Positions 32,896 through 38,192 of a DNA stretch of 38,192 bases are shown here, one piece after another. Position numbers and translations under genes: made by a program. Source of the stretch: CAYQMF01 sp964418595 (lineage in GTDB: Bacteria > Planctomycetota > UBA1135 > UBA2386). The notes under the pieces were generated by a model that was not told where the DNA came from, ran no database searches, and was given only the letters and a program-made list of their open reading frames with translations. The stretch spans positions 1 through 38,192 of the forward strand of contig CAYQMF010000056.1 in NCBI GenBank assembly GCA_964418595.1. Direction: 5' to 3'. How positions within the stretch are numbered: position 1 is the first letter of the stretch; each line of letters starts with the position of its first letter.

Positions 32896-35695
32896 GATCG
32901 CTGTTTCGCTACCATCCCGCCCGCCTTCCGCCACGGGACGAACCACTGCCATCGAACCACTGCCATCCACTCCCGCTGCCGCGCTGCCCGAAGCGCTCGG
33001 TCTCGCGCTCTCACCGCAGGGCAGGCTGCATCTCGGCCCGACCCCACCGTCTGAGGCCTCGGTCTCCGGCCCCGTAGCCGCGCGGATCGGCGCGGCGTTC
33101 GCCAAGGGCCAGGGTCACGGCGTGCTGCATCTCGGGGCGGCAGAGATCGGCACCGTGCTGCCGCCGAGCTTCCAGTTCTTTCGCGACGTCGGCAGCATGC
33201 TGGTGGCGCGGCTCTGCAGCCTGCCCGACATCGAACAGCAGCGCGAGGGTGCAGACGTGGCGGCGCCGCGCGACGAACTGCAAGCGCTCGCCGCCGCCGT
33301 GCCTCCGTTCGTCGGCGCCGAGTACCTGAGTGCGGAGGTGTTGGCGACGCTGTGGGCCGACGCGCTGGCCGCGTTCCGCCAGCAGATCGCGCGCGAGAAG
33401 ACCACGGTCGAGGAGTTCCTGCGCCGGCGCAGCCCGATCTGGCACCTCGTCGGTCGCGTGCACTTCCACCTCGCCGAGCGCAAGGACGACCCGCGCCGAC
33501 CGTTCGCCTTCCTCGCCACCTACACGACGCGGGTCGGGCCAGCGACGAAGCTGCAACACCGGCCGCTCGGTCGCGCCGTCGCCGAGTCGGCGGACGCGCG
33601 CGACAAGCAGGCGCTGCTCGCGCTGCTGCAACCGGTGCAGCGCGCGGCGGACCAGAGCCCGCTGGTGGCGGCCATGCTCGAGGACGGCGCGATCTTCCAG
33701 ACGTTGGCTTGGAGCGCGGACGAAGCCTGGCACTTCCTGCAGGCGATCCCGGCGTGCGAGGCCGCGGGCGTGGTCGTGCGCGTGCCAGACTGGTGGCGGG
33801 CGAAGGCCCCACCGCGTCCACAGATGACGGTGACGGTCGGCGGCAAGGCGCCGTCGACGCTCGGGCTCGACGCGATGCTCGACTTCGACGCGACCCTCAC
33901 GCTGGCGGGCGAACCGCTGACCGCGCGCGAGATCGAGCAACTGTTGGCAGGCGCCGATGGCCTCGTGCGCTTGCGCGGGCAGTGGGTCGAGATCGATCGC
34001 GCGCGGCTGCGCGAGGTGTTGCAGCACTGGCAGGAGGTCGAACGCCGGGCTGGCCGCGCCGGGCTCACTTTCCTCGAGGGCATGCGGCTCCTCGCCGGCA
34101 CGCCGATCGGTGCCACGGCGAGCGAACCGCCGCTCGATGCGCCGCGCTGGTCGGAGGTGCACGCGGGCGCGTGGCTCGAGGCGACGCTGGCGATGCTGCG
34201 CGACCCGCACACGACCGCCGCGAGCAAGCCGGGCAAGGAACTCGCGGCGACGCTGCGGCCGTACCAGGAGACTGGCGTCGAGTGGCTCGCGCTGCTCACG
34301 CGCCTGGGGCTCGGCGCGTGCCTCGCCGACGACATGGGGCTCGGCAAGACGATCCAGGTGCTCGCGCTCTTGCTGCGGTTGCAGCGAGAAGGCAAGGGCC
34401 GCCCGAGCCTGCTGGTCGCGCCGGCCTCGCTGCTCGCCAACTGGCAGGCGGAGATCGAGCGCTTCGCCCCGGGGCTCGTCACGTTCCTCGCCCACCCGGC
34501 GTCGACCGCACCCGAAGTGCTCGCGCGCGTCAAGGCGGCGGACCTCGCCGGCACCGACCTCGTGCTCACGACCTACGGCACCGTGGTGCGTCTGCCCTGG
34601 CTCACCAAGGTCCCGTTCGACCTGGCGGTGCTCGACGAGGCGCAAGCGATCAAGAACCCCGGCGCAAAGCAGACGCGCGCCGTCAAGGCCGTGCAGGCGC
34701 GCGCGCGGATCGCGCTCACCGGCACGCCGATCGAGAACCGCCTCGGCGACCTCTGGTCGCTGTTCGACTTCCTCAACCCGGGCTTGCTGGGTTCGCCCGC
34801 GGAGTTCACGAAGTTCGCGAAGTCCCTCGAGCGGCGCGAGCCGCCGGACTTCGGTCCGCTGCGCCGGCTCGTCTCGCCCTACATCCTGCGCCGCATGAAG
34901 ACCGACCGGAGCGTCATCCGCGACCTGCCGGACAAGACCGAGGTCAAGGCCTTCTGCAACCTGACGCGGACCCAGGCCGCGCTCTACCAGGACGCGGTGC
35001 TTGCCCTGGCCCGGCAGCTCGACGCGAAACAGGGCCTCGACGGGATCGCGCGCCGCGGCGTCGTGCTGGCGTTCCTGCTGCGCTTCAAGCAGATCTGCAA
35101 TCACCCGTCGCACTGGCTCGGTGAGGCGGCCTTCGACCCGGCGGCGAGCGGCAAGTTCGCGCGCCTCACCGAGATCTGCGAGTCGATCGGCAGCCGGCGC
35201 GAGAAGGCCCTCGTGTTCACGCAGTTCAAGGAGATGACGGACCCGCTGGCGGCGCATCTGGCGAGCGTGTTCGGGCAGCCCGGCCTCGTGCTGCACGGCG
35301 CGACGCCGTTGGCGGAACGTCGGCGGCGCGTGGAGAGGTTCCAGACCGACGATGCGGTGCCGTGGTTCGTGCTGTCGGTCAAGGCCGGAGGCACCGGCCT
35401 CAACCTGACCGCGGCCACCCACGTGATCCACTTCGACCGCTGGTGGAACCCGGCCGTCGAGGACCAGGCCACCGACCGCGCCTACCGCATCGGCCAGCGC
35501 CGCAACGTGCTGGTGCACAAGTTCGTCTGCCGCGGCACGATCGAGGAGAAGATCGACGCGTTGATCGAGGGCAAGCGGCAGCTCGCCGGCGAGATCCTCG
35601 GTGCGGATGGGGGCAGGATGCTCACGGAGATGAGCAACGCGGAGCTGTTGGAGTTCGTCGCGCTGGACCTGGTGCGTGCGACCGGCGATTCTTGA
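32870..35695 (+). CDS. SNF2-family helicase
   Basis: The product has up to 941 residues. Recognisable protein begins near 32975 (EALGLALSPQGRLHLG) with a long N-terminal domain. The SNF2 motor follows: ADDMGLGKTIQ near residue 487, LLVAPASLLANWQ, DEAQAIKN near 590, LTGTPIENRLGDLWSLFDF, and the helicase C domain with FTQFKEM, KAGGTGLNLT and QATDRAYRIGQ. These ATPases remodel DNA-protein complexes. It pairs with the SWIM zinc-finger gene 4 bases downstream, a recurrent bacterial couple. The start is unclear: GTG 32870 is the nearest in-frame start codon left of the domain but lies within hisD fragment C. A 14-base tandem duplication at 32939-32966 may have disturbed the true start. Confidence 0.9.
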   Translation: MRRARQSPAIAVSLPSRPPSATGRTTAIEPLPSTPAAALPEALGLALSPQGRLHLGPTPPSEASVSGPVAARIGAAFAKGQGHGVLHLGAAEIGTVLPPSFQFFRDVGSMLVARLCSLPDIEQQREGADVAAPRDELQALAAAVPPFVGAEYLSAEVLATLWADALAAFRQQIAREKTTVEEFLRRRSPIWHLVGRVHFHLAERKDDPRRPFAFLATYTTRVGPATKLQHRPLGRAVAESADARDKQALLALLQPVQRAADQSPLVAAMLEDGAIFQTLAWSADEAWHFLQAIPACEAAGVVVRVPDWWRAKAPPRPQMTVTVGGKAPSTLGLDAMLDFDATLTLAGEPLTAREIEQLLAGADGLVRLRGQWVEIDRARLREVLQHWQEVERRAGRAGLTFLEGMRLLAGTPIGATASEPPLDAPRWSEVHAGAWLEATLAMLRDPHTTAASKPGKELAATLRPYQETGVEWLALLTRLGLGACLADDMGLGKTIQVLALLLRLQREGKGRPSLLVAPASLLANWQAEIERFAPGLVTFLAHPASTAPEVLARVKAADLAGTDLVLTTYGTVVRLPWLTKVPFDLAVLDEAQAIKNPGAKQTRAVKAVQARARIALTGTPIENRLGDLWSLFDFLNPGLLGSPAEFTKFAKSLERREPPDFGPLRRLVSPYILRRMKTDRSVIRDLPDKTEVKAFCNLTRTQAALYQDAVLALARQLDAKQGLDGIARRGVVLAFLLRFKQICNHPSHWLGEAAFDPAASGKFARLTEICESIGSRREKALVFTQFKEMTDPLAAHLASVFGQPGLVLHGATPLAERRRRVERFQTDDAVPWFVLSVKAGGTGLNLTAATHVIHFDRWWNPAVEDQATDRAYRIGQRRNVLVHKFVCRGTIEEKIDALIEGKRQLAGEILGADGGRMLTEMSNAELLEFVALDLVRATGDS
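32939..32966. repeat. Perfect 14-base tandem duplication at the SNF2 gene start
   Basis: CGAACCACTGCCAT occurs twice in direct succession (32939-32952 and 32953-32966). Fourteen bases is not a multiple of three, so gain or loss of a copy changes the frame between upstream sequence and the SNF2 coding region. Confidence 0.9.
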
Positions 35696-35699
35696 ACCG

Positions 35700-36791
35700 A
35701 TGCGTTACGAGAGGTACCGGCGGTGGCGGCGCTACGTTCCGCTCGGGTCGCGGCGGGCGAATGCGAAACGACGCGCGAAGGAGTTGGCCAAGGACGGCGT
35801 GGCCATGCAGCCGGTCGTGATCGCCGGCCGCAAGATCGCCAGATCGTTCTGGGGCAAGGCGTGGTGTGACAACCTCGAGCGCTACAGCGACTACAGCAAC
35901 CGCCTGCCGCGCGGCCGCACCTATGCCCGCAACGGCTCGGTGATCGACCTGAGGATCGGAGGGGGCAACGTCGATGCGCTGGTGAGCGGCTCGGAGATCT
36001 ACACGGTTGCCGTGAAGATCAGGAGTCTCGCCGCCGCCCGCTGGCGCACGTTGGTCGCCGAGTGCTCCGGACGCATCGGCTCGCTCCTCGACCTGCTGCA
36101 GGGTCGCTTCTCCGACGCGGTCATGCAGGTGCTGGCGCGGGCCGAGGCCGGCCTGTTCCCGGCGCCGAGAGAGATCGAGTTCACCTGCTCGTGCCCCGAC
36201 TACGCCTCGATGTGCAAGCACGTGGCCGCGGTGCTGTATGGCGTGGGCGCGCGCTTCGACGCCGAGCCCGAGCTGTTCTTCACGCTGCGACAGGTCGACA
36301 GCAAGGACCTGATCGCGGCCGCGGCGGGGGCTGAGGGGTTCGCTGGCGCCGCACCGAGTCGCGTCGGCAACGCTCTCGAGGATGCCGACCTGGGGGGGAT
36401 TTTCGGCATCGAACTCGAAGTGGGGGAGGCGGCCTCCGGGCGAGCGGCGCCCACGGTGGTCAGGCCAGCCGCGACCGAGCGCCCTGCGAGGAAGGTGCCA
36501 GCCAGGAAGGTGCCAGCGAGGAAGGGACCCGCCGAGGTGGTCTCACTGCGCAAGCCTCGCCGAGCGCGCGCCGTCGCCGTCGACGACGACGGCTTCGGTG
36601 ACGTGTTCGGGCCCGACCTCGAGGTCACGCCGGCGCTGCTGATCGGTTTTGGTGTGCCACGGACGACCTTCGCCAACTGGATCCATGCGGGTGTGTTGGA
36701 GCGCACGACGGCGCGCGGCGTGTATCGGACGACCGCGGCCACCCTCGATCGGGTCCGGATCGCCTACGCCCGCAGCCTCAGGAAGGCCTGA
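35700..36791 (+). CDS. SWIM zinc-finger protein, SNF2 partner
   Basis: The product has 363 residues from ATG 35700, 4 bases after the SNF2 stop. The N-terminal region has RYVPLGSRRANAKRRAKELA and SFWGKAWCDNLERYSDYSNR, conserved in this family. The SWIM motif CSCPDYASMCKH (C-x-C...C-x-H, residues about 162-174) follows EIEFT. A linker with three ARKxP repeats leads to a C-terminal domain ending in a MerR-like or KilA-like helix pair (GFGVPRTTFANWIHAGVLER). SWIM domains bind DNA or protein. It is co-transcribed with the SNF2 helicase and probably guides it. The exact process is unknown; a DNA-repair or anti-invader role is inferred. Confidence 0.9.
   Translation: MRYERYRRWRRYVPLGSRRANAKRRAKELAKDGVAMQPVVIAGRKIARSFWGKAWCDNLERYSDYSNRLPRGRTYARNGSVIDLRIGGGNVDALVSGSEIYTVAVKIRSLAAARWRTLVAECSGRIGSLLDLLQGRFSDAVMQVLARAEAGLFPAPREIEFTCSCPDYASMCKHVAAVLYGVGARFDAEPELFFTLRQVDSKDLIAAAAGAEGFAGAAPSRVGNALEDADLGGIFGIELEVGEAASGRAAPTVVRPAATERPARKVPARKVPARKGPAEVVSLRKPRRARAVAVDDDGFGDVFGPDLEVTPALLIGFGVPRTTFANWIHAGVLERTTARGVYRTTAATLDRVRIAYARSLRKA
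36486..36530 (+). repeat. Three 15-base repeats encoding ARK(V/G)P in the SWIM gene
   Basis: The units GCGAGGAAGGTGCCA, GCCAGGAAGGTGCCA and GCGAGGAAGGGACCC lie end to end and keep the frame. They lengthen a basic linker between the SWIM domain and the C-terminal domain. Confidence 0.85.
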
Positions 36792-36811
36792 GCGGTTCGG
36801 GGCTCGGGAGG

Positions 36812-36905
36812 ACATCGGGTCGCCGAGCTCCGCGTGCGTCCCCTGCTCCACGACCCTGCTCTGCCGCGGGACGAGGATCGAGTCGGCGGGGCGAACCGTC
36901 GACAA
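36812..36905 (-). pseudogene. ABC exporter ATPase C-terminal scrap
   Basis: The minus strand encodes RLSTVRPADSILV, then SRVVEQGTHAELGD. This is the end of an ABC exporter ATPase (HRLSTVRxADxIlV...GrivEqGtHxEL). The H-loop and all upstream nucleotide-binding motifs are missing. It abuts an EamA transporter remnant on the other strand. Confidence 0.65.
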
Positions 36906-37347
36906 ACGAGGCAACCTGCTGATCGTGACCAACGCACCAACGCGTTCAGCTACTCGATGTACCGCGTCATCGCCAAGCCGCTGGCGATGCGGTACCCGCC
37001 GCTCGTGCTGATTGCGTGGGTGTTCGCGCTGTCGACTTGGACGGTGCCGTTCTTCGCGCGGGACGCGTCGTTCGTCCCGCCGCCCGCGGACTGCGACGCC
37101 TGGCTCTCGCTCGCCTACGTGCTCGTCTTCCCGACGATGCTCGCGTATCTGCTCAACTGTCGCGCTGGCGCGCGTGGCGGCGTCGACCACGGCCTTCTAC
37201 ATCTTCCTGCAACCGTTCATCGCCGCCGCGGCCGGCTGGATCGGGCTCGGCGAGACGCTCGATGTGACGTTTGCGTTGGCCGCGAGCCTCGTGCTCGCCG
37301 GGCTGTGGTGTGTGGTGCGGCGGCCGGTGCAGCGCGCAGCGATGTGA
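36902..37347 (+). pseudogene. EamA/DMT transporter C-terminal half, two frameshifts
   Basis: The plus strand encodes GNLLIVTN, then NAFSYSMYRVIAKPLAMRYP, LVLIAWVFALSTWTVPFFA, LAYVLVFPTMLAYLLN and, in another frame, LARVAASTTAFYIFLQPFIA, GLGETLDVTFALAASLVLAG. This is the second EamA repeat of a drug/metabolite-type transporter with about five membrane helices. The first repeat is absent. The first frame change sits exactly on an 8-base tandem duplication (36928-36943). The second is near 37160, where YLLN should run into WALARV. It is a dead fragment. Confidence 0.8.
36928..36943. repeat. 8-base tandem duplication ACCAACGC in the EamA pseudogene
   Basis: ACCAACGC is present twice without a gap, and removing one copy restores the transporter frame. 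It could come from replication slippage or be a target-site duplication left after a transposon was lost. Confidence 0.85.
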
Positions 37348-37489
37348 GGTCAGAAGCCATAGGTCGGTGGGTCCCGTGTCGGGCCGGTCGCGGCTTCCGT
37401 CTGGTGGTATGTGTTCTGGAACAACACCCTGCCCACCCTGCCTGCTGCCCCTTGACAGGTGGTCACCCGCACGGCACGCTCCTCGCGCA

Positions 37490-38192
37490 ATGGAGACCCA
37501 GATGGAGACACGCGTCGTGAGTTCGGCACTCGGTTTGCTCCTTCCTTCCTTCTGGCTCTGACGGCGTTGTCTGTCGTTGCCCCAGTCACGGGGCAGGAAG
37601 GAGCGGTTCGGCAGGCGTTGCCAGCGGGAAGCCCTGGATCTCCAGGAAGTAGCGGGGCAGAACTGAAGGGCGGAGGGCGGAGCTGGGGTCCGGCGCTGGA
37701 GGACGTTGCGAACGTCACGCCGGGTCGTGGCGATCTCGGCAGCGAGGACAACCAGGACGGCGCGTTCTGCGACAAGCTGCAGGTGCCGGTCTTTGCGACC
37801 TTCCCTGCGGGAATGCCCCCCGCCGCCAACTACGCGCGGATCGGCCCGCGGCCGCACGACCTCGGCGCGCTGATCCGCGGCGGCGCGTCGGTCCCGGCAC
37901 CCGGCGACGATGGCGGCGCCGCGCTCCAGGGATTCGCGTTGGCCGGGACGCCCTTCGCGCACCCGCACGGCCACGGCGTGTCGTTCGCGCTGGGTGCCGA
38001 GGGCACGGTCGCACCGGCTACGGGGGCCTTCCTCCACCCGTTCACGCTGCTGTCGCTGCCCTCGTACGCGCCGCGCATGGGGCTCCTCTTGCAGATGGAG
38101 TACCTGAGCAATGCGCAGCACCCGACGGCGGATGCGTTGCCGTTCGGCCACGGCTTCGTGCTGACCGGGCACGACTTCCTGGTGGAGACCAG
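37490..38192 (+). CDS. Secreted protein, partial at window end, signal peptide frameshifted
   Basis: From 37516 to the window end one frame is open without a stop for over 220 codons: PSFLLALTALSVVAPVTGQ, then CDKLQVPVFATFPAGMPPAA, PHDLGALIRGGASVPAPGDD, HPHGHGVSFALGAEG and LLQMEYLSNAQHPTADALPF. The only credible starts are ATG 37490 and ATG 37502, the latter with GGAG 7 bases upstream. Both are in another frame (METRVVSSALGLLLPSF) that stops at 37561. One more CCTT unit in the (CCTT)3 tract at 37540-37551 would join them into a textbook Sec signal peptide. GTG 37459 is an in-frame start but has no ribosome site. The mature part has no motif I recognise. It is probably an extracellular or periplasmic protein; the gene continues to the right. 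Confidence 0.6.
37540..37551 (+). repeat. (CCTT)3 tetranucleotide tract inside the signal-peptide codons
   Basis: Three CCTT units followed by C lie where the hydrophobic core of the signal peptide is encoded. Four units would put the ATG starts in frame with the long downstream reading frame; three units lead to an early stop. Confidence 0.8.

Noticed and set aside
33011..35518. Long minus-strand open frame opposite the SNF2 helicase
   Set aside because: Its composition is low-complexity Arg/Glu/Leu, and the plus strand has all SNF2 motifs in order.
1..38192. CRISPR arrays, rRNA genes, integrase or transposase genes
   Set aside because: No regularly spaced repeats, rRNA-like blocks or recognisable recombinase motifs were seen on either strand.

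Overview
The window is high-GC DNA (third codon positions almost always G or C) from a Gram-negative-type bacterium. The exported retropepsin/PDZ protein, the secreted protein at the right edge and the gene style would suit a large-genome lineage such as Planctomycetota, but nothing here fixes the phylum. There are no rRNA or tRNA genes, CRISPR arrays, intact insertion sequences or integrase genes. The window is a dense defence and conflict island with much gene decay.

Left block (58-17472, all minus strand). Reading from right to left, a CARF-domain sigma-54 activator is followed by a type I restriction-modification operon: hsdR, hsdM, hsdS, a DUF3696 AAA ATPase, a PLD-like protein and a 1256-residue protein with a nuclease-like N-terminus. 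Two decayed genes close the block: a DUF7669-like ORF with two compensating frameshifts and a GmrSD-type (DUF262-DUF1524-RAMA) gene with a scrambled N-terminus. From hsdR to the PLD-like gene each gene overlaps the next by 4-7 bases. A divergent plus-strand gene (17610-19298) encodes a coiled-coil protein with a PD-(D/E)xK nuclease domain. The activator gene is flanked by two almost identical sigma-54-type promoter sequences, GGCACGCT(T/A)GTTG. One reads into hsdR and the other into the nuclease gene. I regard this CARF-controlled two-armed locus as the most interesting system in the window.

Middle (19300-24665). This holds two small unknown genes, an exported retropepsin-like protease with a PDZ domain, and a two-gene nucleotidyltransferase/wHTH pair of toxin-antitoxin type. 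Between them lie scraps of a histidinol dehydrogenase gene (hisD). A further hisD scrap sits at 32.8 kb and shares an exact 20-base match with the one at 19.4 kb.

Right block (24666-36791). A coupled chain runs XRE-ImmA regulator, a chimeric ORF (first ~36 codons of a DUF4411 PIN toxin fused in frame to the C-terminal part of a SIR2-like protein), DarT and DarG. Next come a minus-strand TOTE-type primase-helicase with a helical partner, two small conserved plus-strand genes, and a SNF2 helicase followed by a SWIM zinc-finger protein.

Right edge (36800-38192). Fragments of an ABC exporter and an EamA transporter lie beside the start of a secreted protein whose signal peptide is split by a frameshift at a (CCTT)3 tract. 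Several frameshifts in the window sit at short tandem duplications.
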